From Elioraea sp. (GTDB lineage Bacteria; Pseudomonadota; Alphaproteobacteria; Acetobacterales; Acetobacteraceae), in assembly GCF_022842375.1 (NCBI RefSeq), contig NZ_JALHPR010000008.1, positions 100,189-164,188 on the forward strand: a DNA stretch of 64,000 nucleotides, given 5' to 3'. Made by a program: the position numbers and the translations under genes. How positions within the stretch are numbered: the stretch's first letter is position 1; each line of letters starts with the position of its first letter. The notes below the pieces were generated by a model, which saw nothing but the letters and a program-made list of their open reading frames with translations, was not told where the DNA came from and searched no databases. Of this stretch, positions 27,621 to 36,108 are shown piece by piece.

Positions 27621-28673
27621 TCAGCGCGTCGTGATCTCGCGGTTCCAGCGGTCCGTCCACTGCGGCAGCTGGGTTGTCACGTGACTCCAGTCTGCGGGGA
27701 GCAGACGATCAAGCGTTGCCTCGCCCGCAGGCAGCTTGCGTGCGACATCCTCAGGTAGCTGAACCTTGCGATTCACGGGCGTGAGGTAGGTGTGCCGGGC
27801 ATTGGCGGCCTGCGCCTCGACGCTCAGCACATAGTTGATGTAGCGCTGCGCCGCATCGAGCCGCTTTGTACCGCGGGCGATCCCAATCGTGGAATCGATG
27901 ATGTAGGCGCCCTCCTGGGGAATCACCCAACCGACATTGCCGCCGGAGTCGATGAGCCCCTGGGTACGATCGCTCGTCCAGGTCGTGATCCAGATGTCGC
28001 CCTGCGTGAACATCTGCGCCACCTGGGCGTGCTGATTCCAGAACGTGACGATCGATGGCCGGAGCTCGCGCAGGCCGACGAAACCTGGATCGATGTTTCG
28101 TTCGCCGCCGCCGCCCATGCGCGCGGTCATGAGCAGCAGCATGACGCCGTGCGAGGTGTTGATGTCGGGGATCGCGAGCCGATTGCGGTACTCGGGCCGC
28201 CAGAGGTCGCGGTAGGAGGACGGCGGCGTGGTGATCCTCGTTTTGTCGTAGGCGATCACCTGCGCGACGTACATGAACTTCGTGTAGGGATCACCAGCGA
28301 TGCGGAACCGCGGGTGCAGGTCCGCCATGTTCGGCACTGTCGCGAGCGTGAGCGGCTCGAACAGCCCTTCTGCATTCGCCTGCGCGGCGCCGACCTCATC
28401 CATCATGATGACGTCGATGCGCGGATCGGCACGTTGCGCGCGCATCATCGCTACCGTCTGCATCGTCAGCCCGGTGGCAATGCGGATCCGGATACCGGGA
28501 TTGGCACGCTCGAACGGCTCGATCACGGCACGGCGCCAGCCTTCCTCGAACGATCCGCCATAGACGATCACAGTCAAGTCCTGCGCTTGCTGTGCGTGCG
28601 CCGCGCCGCTGTGCAGCGACGATCCCGCAACGCCAAGACAAGCTGCCAAGCCTAACGTCCAGAGCCTGCGCAT
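27621..28673 (-). CDS. ABC importer periplasmic binding protein (PotD type), cluster 2
   Basis: 350 residues. Signal peptide 1-27 (ending GAAHAQ). DLTVIVYGGSFEEGWRRAVIEPF is the same opening as in the proteins at 16783 and 45654, and the C-terminus LPQWTDRWNREITTR matches PAWTDRWNREIAR of the first. Core features IDVIMMDEVGAAQANAEGL and SHGVMLLLMTARMGG fit family-1 binding proteins for polyamine-like or opine ligands. It is placed after the ATPase gene rather than first, unlike the other two clusters. Confidence 0.9.
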   Translation of the reverse strand: MRRLWTLGLAACLGVAGSSLHSGAAHAQQAQDLTVIVYGGSFEEGWRRAVIEPFERANPGIRIRIATGLTMQTVAMMRAQRADPRIDVIMMDEVGAAQANAEGLFEPLTLATVPNMADLHPRFRIAGDPYTKFMYVAQVIAYDKTRITTPPSSYRDLWRPEYRNRLAIPDINTSHGVMLLLMTARMGGGGERNIDPGFVGLRELRPSIVTFWNQHAQVAQMFTQGDIWITTWTSDRTQGLIDSGGNVGWVIPQEGAYIIDSTIGIARGTKRLDAAQRYINYVLSVEAQAANARHTYLTPVNRKVQLPEDVARKLPAGEATLDRLLPADWSHVTTQLPQWTDRWNREITTR

Positions 28674-28730
28674 CTTCTTTTCCTCCGTCTGGCCCTGCCC
28701 GGATCGGCAGGGCTCATTGACCTCGCGGAC

Positions 28731-29798
28731 TCAGCCGACGAGGAATTGCGTATCCTCCTCCCGCAGCACCACCCCGACCAGTGCACCGTCCTCACGCGGT
28801 GCAATGCCGTGACGAAGTTGTTCCTGAACGGTCAGTTCCGGGCCGTCGGTCAAGACGACGACGTACTCCATCATTCCCGCCGTCCGTGCCGTTCGCCGCA
28901 CTATGCCCTCGCGTGCCCCCGCCACACCTGGCGGGCAGATGTCGACCTTCTCTGGACGGATGCACAGCGCGCCACGCGCGCCGGTGCTTGCGCGTCCGCG
29001 CGCGGCGAACACACCGCCCGCGTCGGCACGGAACGTCATCCGGCCATCGCCGCTGGTCTCGGCCACGCCATCGATCAGGTTCGAGGTGCCGATGAAGTCA
29101 GCGACAAACCGCGTCGCCGGTTCATTGTAGATCTCGGCAGGCGTACCCGCCTGCTCGATCCGCCCGGCATTCATCACCGCGATCCGGTCCGCGATCGACG
29201 ACGCTTCGTCCTGGTCATGCGTCACGAACAGGGCGGTGATGCCGACATCCTTCTGCAGGCGGCGAATCTCCTGGCGCATCTGCACACGGAGCTTGGCATC
29301 GAGGTTCGAGAGCGGCTCATCGAACAGCAGAAGCTTCGGGCGCAGGACGAGCACGCGCGCAAGCGCGACCCGTTGCTGCTGTCCGCCCGAAAGCTGGCGC
29401 GGATAACGTTCCTCGAAGCTTCCAAGCCCGACGAGTTCGATCGCCTCCGCGGTTCGGCGGCGAACCTCGTCCTCTGGAAGATGCCGGCAGCGCAGCCCGA
29501 ACGCGACATTGCGGCGCACGGTCATATGCGGGAACAGGGCGTAGCTCTGAAAAACCATGCCGGTGTCACGCTGATTCGCCGGCACATGTGTGATGTCGCG
29601 GCCGTCCAGCAGAATGCGGCCGGCACTCGGCTCGACGAAGCCGGCGACCATGCGCAGCGTCGTTGTCTTGCCGCAGCCAGACGGACCGAGCAGCGCAACC
29701 ATCTCGCCCTTGCCGAGCGACAACGTAACCGCATCCACGGCGACGCTGTCGCCATAGATTTTGCGCAGGCCCTGCATCTCAAGATCATACGTTGTCAT
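28731..29798 (-). CDS. ABC importer ATPase (PotA-like), cluster 2
   Basis: 355 residues from ATG 29798, preferred because it overlaps the permease stop (ATGA) and matches family starts; the frame extends 54 bp further upstream. Walker A GPSGCGKTTTLR, LVFQSYALFPHMTV-type Q-loop (MVFQSYALFPHM), LSGGQQQRVALARV, LLLFDEPLSNLD and FVTHDQDEAS are intact. The C-terminal TOBE domain spans about 240-355. Confidence 0.93.
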   Translation of the reverse strand: MTTYDLEMQGLRKIYGDSVAVDAVTLSLGKGEMVALLGPSGCGKTTTLRMVAGFVEPSAGRILLDGRDITHVPANQRDTGMVFQSYALFPHMTVRRNVAFGLRCRHLPEDEVRRRTAEAIELVGLGSFEERYPRQLSGGQQQRVALARVLVLRPKLLLFDEPLSNLDAKLRVQMRQEIRRLQKDVGITALFVTHDQDEASSIADRIAVMNAGRIEQAGTPAEIYNEPATRFVADFIGTSNLIDGVAETSGDGRMTFRADAGGVFAARGRASTGARGALCIRPEKVDICPPGVAGAREGIVRRTARTAGMMEYVVVLTDGPELTVQEQLRHGIAPREDGALVGVVLREEDTQFLVG

Positions 29799-30562
29799 GT
29801 GTGACGGACATCCAGGAAGCGACGGTAGAGGGGTACGCCGACCACCAGCCATACGAGGATCAACAGCGTCGAGACTGCCGAGACGGAGGGGCGGCTTGAG
29901 TACTCAAGGGATGTGAAAATCCGTATCGGCAGCGTCTGCATGCCGGGGCCAGCGAGGAACAGCGAGACGACGAGCTCGTCGAAGGAGATGATGAATGCGA
30001 ACACTGCACCCGCCACGACACCGGGCCGAATGAGCGGCAGCGTGACGAGGAAAAATGTCCGCATCGCGCTGGCGCCGAGGTTCTTCGCGGCTTCCTCCAC
30101 TGCTGGATCGAACTCGGCGAGACTTGCTGAGACCATGCGGATGACGAACGGCGTGGTCAGCACGGCGTGCGCCGCCACCATGCCAGGAAATGTTCCCGCC
30201 AGCCCGACCCAGTTGAAGAAAATCAGCAGTGCGAGACCGAGCACGATCGCGGGGAAGAAGATCGGCGAGAGGAAGAGGGCCGAGATCGCTGTCTGTCCGC
30301 GGAAGCGCCCCCGCACCAGGCCGAGTGCAGCCAGGGTGCCAAGGACGGTGGCGATCGCGGTCGAGGCGGCGGCAAGTGCTGTGCTGAATCGCATCGCTGC
30401 GAGGTACTCGGGGCTCGCCAGGACTTCGCCAAACCAGCGCCACGTGAAGCCCTGGGGTGGAAAGACAGGATACGCGGTGGCCGTGAACGACGTCGCGATC
30501 ACGACGAGCACTGGCGCCATGAGGTAAAGCCCGACCAGCGCGACGATCAGCCAGAGAATCAT
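29795..30562 (-). CDS. ABC importer permease (PotC-like), cluster 2
   Basis: 255 residues, six predicted helices, starting MILWLIVALVGLYLMAPVLV. The ATPase-docking loop is EEAAKNLGASAMRTF near residue 152. Four-base overlaps on both sides couple it to the other permease and the ATPase. Confidence 0.9.
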   Translation of the reverse strand: MILWLIVALVGLYLMAPVLVVIATSFTATAYPVFPPQGFTWRWFGEVLASPEYLAAMRFSTALAAASTAIATVLGTLAALGLVRGRFRGQTAISALFLSPIFFPAIVLGLALLIFFNWVGLAGTFPGMVAAHAVLTTPFVIRMVSASLAEFDPAVEEAAKNLGASAMRTFFLVTLPLIRPGVVAGAVFAFIISFDELVVSLFLAGPGMQTLPIRIFTSLEYSSRPSVSAVSTLLILVWLVVGVPLYRRFLDVRHT

Positions 30563-31398
30563 GTGCCGCGCTCCTGCCGGGCGAGCCTCATCGCAATGAG
30601 GAACAGCACCACCACTGTGGCAAGCATAACGAACGCGATCGCGCCGCCGAACGGCCAGTTCAGAAGGCTCATTCCCTGCTGGTAGATCAGCGTCGCCATC
30701 ACCGGCACACGCGGCCCACCGATGAGGCTGGGTGTGACGAATGCACTGATCGCCAGGGTGAAGACGAGGACGGACCCCGAAAGGATGCCCGGTAGGGAGA
30801 GCGGCAACGTGATCTGCAGGAACACACGTAGCCGGCTCGCTCCGAGGTTGCGAGCAGCCTCGTAGACGCGCGGATCGATGTTCAGCAGAGCGGCATCAAG
30901 CGCTAGCACCATGAAGGGCAACAGCACCTGCACGAGCGCGACCACAATCCCCAACATGCTGTACATGAAGCGGATCGGGCTATCGATCACTCCGAGATCG
31001 ATCAGCGTGCGGTTGATGAAGCCGTTGTTCGAAAGAACGATCATCCAGCCGAAGGTACGCACGACAGCACTGGTCAGGAGCGGGAGCAGGACCACGAAAT
31101 AGAGAAGCGCCCGCGGCGTTCCCCGCAGCCTGGAAAGGCCGTAGGCCATCGGAAAGCCGAGCACGAGGCACCATGCCGTCACTTCGATGCCAAGGCGCAG
31201 CGTTCTGAGCAGGATGCCCAGATGGTAGGGGTCGGCGACGAATGCGACGTAGTGCGCGATGGTCCAGGCATCCTGGATGCCGCGTCCAGCCTCGTACGTG
31301 CGGAAACTGATGACAAACAGCGTGATCAGCGGGCCGAGCATGAAGAGTGCGAGCCAAGCGAAGTTCGGCAGAACAAGTGCCGCGCCCTTCTGCCTCAT
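30559..31398 (-). CDS. ABC importer permease (PotB-like), cluster 2
   Basis: 279 residues with six helices. The first helix is WLALFMLGPLITLFVISF, and the coupling loop YEAARNLGASRLRVF is near residue 180, followed by ITLPLSLPGI. It overlaps the PotC-like gene by four bases and lies 66 bp downstream of the proximal SDR. Confidence 0.9.
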   Translation of the reverse strand: MRQKGAALVLPNFAWLALFMLGPLITLFVISFRTYEAGRGIQDAWTIAHYVAFVADPYHLGILLRTLRLGIEVTAWCLVLGFPMAYGLSRLRGTPRALLYFVVLLPLLTSAVVRTFGWMIVLSNNGFINRTLIDLGVIDSPIRFMYSMLGIVVALVQVLLPFMVLALDAALLNIDPRVYEAARNLGASRLRVFLQITLPLSLPGILSGSVLVFTLAISAFVTPSLIGGPRVPVMATLIYQQGMSLLNWPFGGAIAFVMLATVVVLFLIAMRLARQERGT

Positions 31399-31464
31399 CG
31401 GTCTTGCATCCGCAGTCCCTGGCCCGGCCGAGCACCCATCGCCGGCGTTCTCATTCTGTCCGGG

Positions 31465-32220
31465 TCAATTGATAAAGGCTCCGCCATCAACATCGATCAC
31501 CTCGCCAGTCATGAAGAGAGGCTCGGCGCAGGCAAGGAAGGACGCAACCACGGCAACGTCCTCTGGCGTTCCGATCCTGCCCACCAGGATCGAGCGCGTG
31601 AGTTGATCTCGGTTGGGCGCGAATGTCGCGCGGGTTCGTTCCGTCTCGATCGGTCCGGGACAAATGGCGTTGACCAGCACGTGTGGTGCGAGTTCCACCG
31701 CGAGGCCGCGCGTCAGACCGAGGACGCCAGCCTTCGCGGCCGCGTAGGCGAAGCGGCTCACGCCCGTAGGGCTCGGGCCATGGTTCGCCGAGACCGACGA
31801 GATGTTGATGATCCGCCCAGCGCCCTGCGCCACCATCTGCGGAGCGACCGCATGGCTCCAGTTGAAGCAGCCCTTCAGGTTGACCGCCATCTCGCGGTCC
31901 CAGTCGGCTTCGGTGATCTCCAGGATGCGCTTGGTCTGCGGCATCGCCGCGTTGTTCACCAGGACATCGATCCGACCCCGGCGCCGGATGATGTCGCGGG
32001 CTTTCTCGTGCACGTCTCCGTAGTCTGAAACATCACTGTCGAGTGGCATGGCATCGACACCGAGCGAACGGATCTCGCTGGCCGTCTGCTGGAGTTCATC
32101 CTCCAGAACATCAACTGGTGCGACTGCGAAACCCTGACGTGCAAGTGCCAAGCAGATCGCACGCCCGATGCCACGCGCACCTCCCGTGACAATCGCCATT
32201 TTGGCCCCGTGGACAGCCAT
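31465..32220 (-). CDS. Short-chain dehydrogenase/reductase, cluster 2, first gene
   Basis: 251 residues. VTGGARGIGRAICLALARQG, LVNNAAMPQTKRIL, Ser in NISSVSANHG, YAAAKAGVLGLTRG and FMTGEVIDVDGGAFIN identify a classical SDR. It opens the minus-strand operon (SDR, permease, permease, ATPase, binding protein, SDR, peptidase). About 95 bp upstream lies a 25-bp palindrome (32315-32339). Confidence 0.88.
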   Translation of the reverse strand: MAVHGAKMAIVTGGARGIGRAICLALARQGFAVAPVDVLEDELQQTASEIRSLGVDAMPLDSDVSDYGDVHEKARDIIRRRGRIDVLVNNAAMPQTKRILEITEADWDREMAVNLKGCFNWSHAVAPQMVAQGAGRIINISSVSANHGPSPTGVSRFAYAAAKAGVLGLTRGLAVELAPHVLVNAICPGPIETERTRATFAPNRDQLTRSILVGRIGTPEDVAVVASFLACAEPLFMTGEVIDVDGGAFIN

Positions 32221-32314
32221 TGAGCGTTACGCGCCTGACTTTTTTGACGATGGAACATTCATCCCAGTTCGATAACAACTAATCATGACGCGCTATCACT
32301 CGCAAGGCACGATC

Positions 32315-32339
32315 CCGTAACGGCTTGCAAGCGTTACGG
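32315..32339. repeat. Near-perfect 25-bp palindrome
   Basis: Arms CCGTAACG and CGTTACGG are exact complements, and the centre holds a second exact palindrome, CTTGCAAG, offset by one unpaired G. It sits between the minus-strand catabolic operon (start 32220) and the frameshifted plus-strand gene (from 32350). It could be an operator, a terminator stem without a U run, or a recombination site. Confidence 0.7.
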
Positions 32340-32349
32340 TGTAGAGAGG

Positions 32350-32831
32350 ATGCTCCCCAGCGAGCGCGTAGGCGCCACCGTAGCGGTCGTCGCTGAGGCC
32401 CGTCCGCGTGGCGCGGGCGCGGGGCCGACGCACGTCACAGTCCGCGTGCCGCTCCGCATCAAGCGGCGTTCGGGGCGCAGGACCATGATGACGCCTGTCA
32501 TGGATGGCCTGCCAACACCGACCGCGACGCGCGGGGATCCGACGCTGCTCAAGGCGCTCGCGCGCGCCTTCCGCAAAAGCGGATGCTCGACGAGGGCCGA
32601 TACGCTTCCATCAGCGAGATGGCTGCGGCCGAGAAGATCGAGCGGGGCTACCTCGGGTCGCTGCTGCGGCTCACGCTGCTTGCGCGGGACATCGTTGAGG
32701 ATTGTCTGTCGGGTGCGCCATCCTCCGCTCTTCAGTTGGCCGATCTACAGGCGCCATCTCCAGACGCATGGGCTGATCAACGCCCTGTCCTGGTGGCGAG
32801 ATCGTGCCGCCCGAAGGCAGGCGGAGGTTGA
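32350..32831 (+). pseudogene. Frameshifted recombinase-associated conserved gene
   Basis: The first frame carries HVTVRVPLRIKRRSGRR and LLKALARAFRK up to about 32576. The next frame continues MLDEGRYASISEMAAAEKI and ERGYLGSLLRLTLLA to 32831. A fragment at 43214-43433 has the same order without the shift (VVIPLSVKKRGGRK, RRMLEEGRFATLTELAAAEK), which shows that a base is missing here. The family is an unnamed conserved protein usually encoded straight after a serine recombinase in alphaproteobacteria. The recombinase itself is absent at this site. Confidence 0.7.
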
Positions 32832-32856
32832 CAAGTCCGGATCTGGACATGATATC
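32828..32856 (+). promoter_or_regulatory. Predicted sigma-70 promoter of the toxin-antitoxin operon
   Basis: TTGACA (32828-32833), 17 bp spacer, then GATATC (32851-32856). Transcription would begin near 32863, just before the GGAGG ribosome site and ATG 32879, which also supports that start over the upstream in-frame ATG at 32849. Confidence 0.5.
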
Positions 32857-32878
32857 CTCATTCGAACTGGAGGTCCTC

Positions 32879-33406
32879 ATGGCGAGGCTCAGACACGCTC
32901 CCACACCGACAGCGGCGTCTTCGCCGCCGATCCTCGACACGAGCCGCTTCACGCCCTCGAACCGTCGTCGGCTCAGCGGTCCAGGCATGCGGACGTTTCT
33001 CGCGATCGCGGATCTCTGGCGGCTGCCCGAGGAGGACAGGCTGCGTGTGCTCGGCTTGCCTTCGCGTTCCACCTACTACGCGTGGGTGAAGGCCGCACGC
33101 GACCAGGCAGACATCACCCTTCCGGTCGACACGCTGCTTCGCATCTCTGCTGTCCTCGGCATCCACAAGGCCTTGCGCATTCTGTTCACCACCGAGCGCG
33201 AAGGCGTCGAGTGGCTGTACGACCCCCATCAGGCGATGCCTTTCGGCGGGCAACCGCCAATCTCGCTCGTCAATTCGGGAACGCAGGATGGGTTGATGCT
33301 GGTGCGCCGGTTCCTCGATGCGGCCCGCGGCGGCTTGTACATGGTGCCGAATGACGCTGACCGCGCGTCCATTCCCCTGCGCGACGAGGACATCGTTTTC
33401 GTGTGA
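32879..33406 (+). CDS. Xre/MbcA/ParS-type antitoxin
   Basis: 175 residues from ATG 32879, which has a GGAGG seven bases upstream. The N-terminal half is a helix-turn-helix-like region (RLPEEDRLRVLGLPSRSTYYAWVKAARD). The C-terminal half, about 75-175, matches the toxin-binding (DUF2384) domain: ISAVLGIHKALRILF, EREGVEWLYDPHQAMPFGGQPP and RRFLDAARGGLYM. It should bind and neutralise the RES toxin encoded next and repress the operon. Overlaps the toxin gene by four bases (GTGA). Confidence 0.88.
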   Translation: MARLRHAPTPTAASSPPILDTSRFTPSNRRRLSGPGMRTFLAIADLWRLPEEDRLRVLGLPSRSTYYAWVKAARDQADITLPVDTLLRISAVLGIHKALRILFTTEREGVEWLYDPHQAMPFGGQPPISLVNSGTQDGLMLVRRFLDAARGGLYMVPNDADRASIPLRDEDIVFV

Positions 33407-34089
33407 GCACCCTCCCTTCGTGCAAAGCCCCTGATCCAACCTGGCGCCTGATTCCATCGCAGTTTCCGCCGATTGGCGCCTTCGATGCCGTGGCGAGCGC
33501 TGTGGATCTCGAGGCGGTCATGGAACTCGAAGGCTGGACGAATGATCGGCTCCTCGCCGAAAGACTAGCGCGTCTGCCCAAGGCAGAATGGGTGTACGGC
33601 GTGCCGAATGCGAGCGTGATCATGGCGTCGTTTCTCCACGCTTCCCCCGAGGGCAACCGTTTCAGCAGCCCCGACCTGGGCGCCTGGTATGCTGGCGCAG
33701 ACATCCGGACGGCGGTCGCGGAGGTCGCACATCATCTTCGTCGCGAAGCCGTGGCGCGAGGGAAGTCCGAGGCGCGCCGCAGCTACCGCAGTTACCGTTC
33801 GCGCCTGACCGGCGACGACTTCGTCGATCTCCGCGGGGCGCGGTCCGCCCATCCTGAGCTTTATGCGGAAGCCAGCTACACTGCCTCTGAGCGGTTTGGC
33901 GAAGGCGTCCGCGGAACCGGAAGGTCCGGCATCGTCTACGACAGCCTGCGGCATGCTGGCGGCACGAACGTCGTTGCCTATCGCCCGCGCCGGATCTCGG
34001 ATGTGCTACAGACTGATCACTACGACCTGATCGTTCCCATTGCGGGCAAGATCATTGTGCGTCGATTGAACGTCTCATCCGAATCCTAG
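33403..34089 (+). CDS. RES-domain toxin
   Basis: 228 residues from GTG 33403. The RES core is visible: a conserved Arg in TWRLIPSQFPP, the FSSPDLGAWYAG segment in place of the usual RF/WY pair, TAVAEVAHHLRREA, and RGTGRSGIVYDSLRHAGGTNVVAYRP near the end, with the Ser and Arg expected. Characterised RES toxins degrade NAD+ (or modify target proteins by ADP-ribosylation in ParT). A start without its own ribosome site fits toxin translation being coupled to antitoxin. Confidence 0.88.
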   Translation: MSTLPSCKAPDPTWRLIPSQFPPIGAFDAVASAVDLEAVMELEGWTNDRLLAERLARLPKAEWVYGVPNASVIMASFLHASPEGNRFSSPDLGAWYAGADIRTAVAEVAHHLRREAVARGKSEARRSYRSYRSRLTGDDFVDLRGARSAHPELYAEASYTASERFGEGVRGTGRSGIVYDSLRHAGGTNVVAYRPRRISDVLQTDHYDLIVPIAGKIIVRRLNVSSES

Positions 34090-34094
34090 TGGCG

Positions 34095-34190
34095 ATGGGC
34101 AAGAAGGCCCTCAGCGAACGCGACATTCGGACCATCATCACACCCGCCTTGCGCGCCGCTCGCTGGGACGAACTGGAACCGGGGGACGAA
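34095..34190 (+). pseudogene. N-terminal scrap of a type I restriction HsdR subunit
   Basis: MGKKALSERDIRT followed by IITPALRAARWDEL matches the opening of EcoEI/EcoKI-type HsdR proteins, with two residues missing at the joint. Nothing after this resembles HsdR, so only about 30 codons remain. It begins 6 bp after the toxin stop. The following 34190-34587 region has no supported gene. Confidence 0.45.
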
Positions 34191-34587
34191 GGTCTCTGGC
34201 GCGTCGCGGCTACCGCAGCCCTGCGCGTGCCGATGAGGTCCGGGCGAATGTCCGATTCCTGTAGCGCCCCCGGCGCAGCCTGGAGCGGGAGCCGATCTCA
34301 CCCCCCTCTCGCCTGCTGGGATCACGTTCGACGACCGAGGTCCATGCTGGGCTATCGTTCCTGCCCGTGAAGGTGGGCGAGGCGGTGGCGATGCCCGGAA
34401 AGGGGGACATGGGATCATCCACTTCACCCGCGCGCCGCGTCGTAGATGCGACTGATCGAAACCTGCGTTCCCTCCTTGAGCATCGTCGCCGTCTCCGTGT
34501 TGAGGCGGCCGTGCAATGCCACGGGTGCGGCGGTCGCGGCACGGGTCTCGGCGGCGATCGGCTGCCGCACGACGGTTGGCCCGCGTG

Positions 34588-36108
34588 CTACCGCGCGACC
34601 ATCGGAAACGTCACCGCGATCGCCCAGGCCAGCGCGACCGCGTTTCCAAAGGCCGCCACCAGCGGGTGACCGGTGGCGCGGAACACCCAGCGGCTGATCA
34701 GGCCATAGACCACGAACAGGATCAGGATCACCGGGATGATGATGATCAGGAAGAACAGCCGTCGCAGGTCCAGCGCCACTGCCAGCGCGAGCGAGACCAG
34801 GAAGGCCGCCTTGGTGGCCGCATAGAGCCAGCGCGGCGCGCCCGGCGCGCGGGTGAACAGCTCGTCCGCGGCGAACCAGGGCAGGGTGGCCAACAGCATC
34901 GCACCCACCAGCCACACGCGCGGCCCCACCGGCACGAAGGCGGTCACATAGGCATCCAGCGGCAGGCCAAAGGCCAGCACCTGCCACCCCGCCACCAGCA
35001 GCGCCGCCAGCAGCAGGGGGCGCAGCGCCGCCTCGGGCCGTGCCACCGGAATGCGGCGCCAGGCCAGCGCCAGCATGGCAAGCCCGCCATAGACCACGAA
35101 GTGAACGGCCAGGTAGTCGCCCAGCAGCAGCGGCAGGAAGCTGGTCGGCACCAGGCGCAGCAGCAGCGGCGTGGCGAGCGCCGGCAGCACCAGCACCGGC
35201 CACACGCGCCGCCAGCCCAGCAGTGTCGCTGGGGCATCGGGGGCCGCGCGCGGCAGCAGTTCCGCCAGCGGCCAGCACAGCGCCACGAGGCCCAGGAACA
35301 GCAGCCCGATCCAGCCGCCGCGGGCGTCGATCGGGCCCTCGGCGTTGCGGTCGAAGGTGCGGGCCAGCCAGGCCCGCGTCGCTGCCAGCGTTTCGGTGGC
35401 ATAGATCACGCCGATATGCTCGACGCCCGCCGCCACCACGCCCTCCCGCACCGTGCCGGGCGCCGCGAGGGCGACGATGCGCGCCACCTCGTCCCGCAGG
35501 ATCGCCGGCTCCCAGGCGCCGACGATGGCCAGCAGCCTGGCGGGTTCGATCGGCGTAACGCCCGGCGCCATGGTGGAGATCGCGACCGTTGCCGCAACGC
35601 CCGGGTTGGCGAGTGCGTAGCGCAGCACGATGTCGGCCGCCATGGAGTGCCCGATCAGCGCCACCCGCCCATCCGCCGCTGGGTGCGCGCGGGCAAACCC
35701 CACCACCTGGTCGAGCGCCCCCAGCAACGCGCGCGCGGCGGTGCGGTCGTTGGTGATGCCGCCGGTCATGGGCTCTGTGTTGCGGCCGTGGCCGGGGAAG
35801 TCGAACGTCACCGCCACGAAGCCGGCCTGGGCGAGCGTGGTGGCGAATTGCTGCATCATCTGCTGCGAACCCGCGAAGCCGTGCGCCACCACCACCGCGG
35901 GCGCGCGCTCGGACCCGGCGGGCTGGTACAGCGTCACTGGCACGGGGCCCAGGAAGTGGCGGGTGATCGTGAGCCCTGCCTCATTCGCGCGCATGGCGCC
36001 AAGCGAGACAAGGATGGCCGCCAGCGCCAGCACGCCGACCACGATCCGCGGGATGATTCGCAGCACGCAGTGAGCGTGCAACGGCCCGTGGCGCGTTGTC
36101 GATGCCAT
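34588..36108 (-). CDS. Alpha/beta hydrolase with C-terminal membrane domain
   Basis: 506 residues. A membrane anchor at 17-38 is followed by the hydrolase: oxyanion loop VVVAHGFAGSQQM, TFDFPGHGRN and the nucleophile elbow GHSMAAD with Ser155. After about residue 265 come roughly eight hydrophobic helices (WIGLLFLGLVALCWPL to NAVALAWAIAVTFPM). The fusion of a serine hydrolase with a polytopic membrane region suggests action on a lipid or other membrane-bound ester. Its ATG overlaps the divergent ABC gene's ATG by two bases (CATG). Substrate not known. Confidence 0.85.
   Translation of the reverse strand: MASTTRHGPLHAHCVLRIIPRIVVGVLALAAILVSLGAMRANEAGLTITRHFLGPVPVTLYQPAGSERAPAVVVAHGFAGSQQMMQQFATTLAQAGFVAVTFDFPGHGRNTEPMTGGITNDRTAARALLGALDQVVGFARAHPAADGRVALIGHSMAADIVLRYALANPGVAATVAISTMAPGVTPIEPARLLAIVGAWEPAILRDEVARIVALAAPGTVREGVVAAGVEHIGVIYATETLAATRAWLARTFDRNAEGPIDARGGWIGLLFLGLVALCWPLAELLPRAAPDAPATLLGWRRVWPVLVLPALATPLLLRLVPTSFLPLLLGDYLAVHFVVYGGLAMLALAWRRIPVARPEAALRPLLLAALLVAGWQVLAFGLPLDAYVTAFVPVGPRVWLVGAMLLATLPWFAADELFTRAPGAPRWLYAATKAAFLVSLALAVALDLRRLFFLIIIIPVILILFVVYGLISRWVFRATGHPLVAAFGNAVALAWAIAVTFPMVAR

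Noticed and set aside
34430..34587. Minus-strand reading with TATMLKEGTQVSISRIYDAA beyond the hydrolase stop
   Set aside because: It looks protein-like but has no recognised family, and no start or boundaries can be supported. Could be a scrap of another gene.
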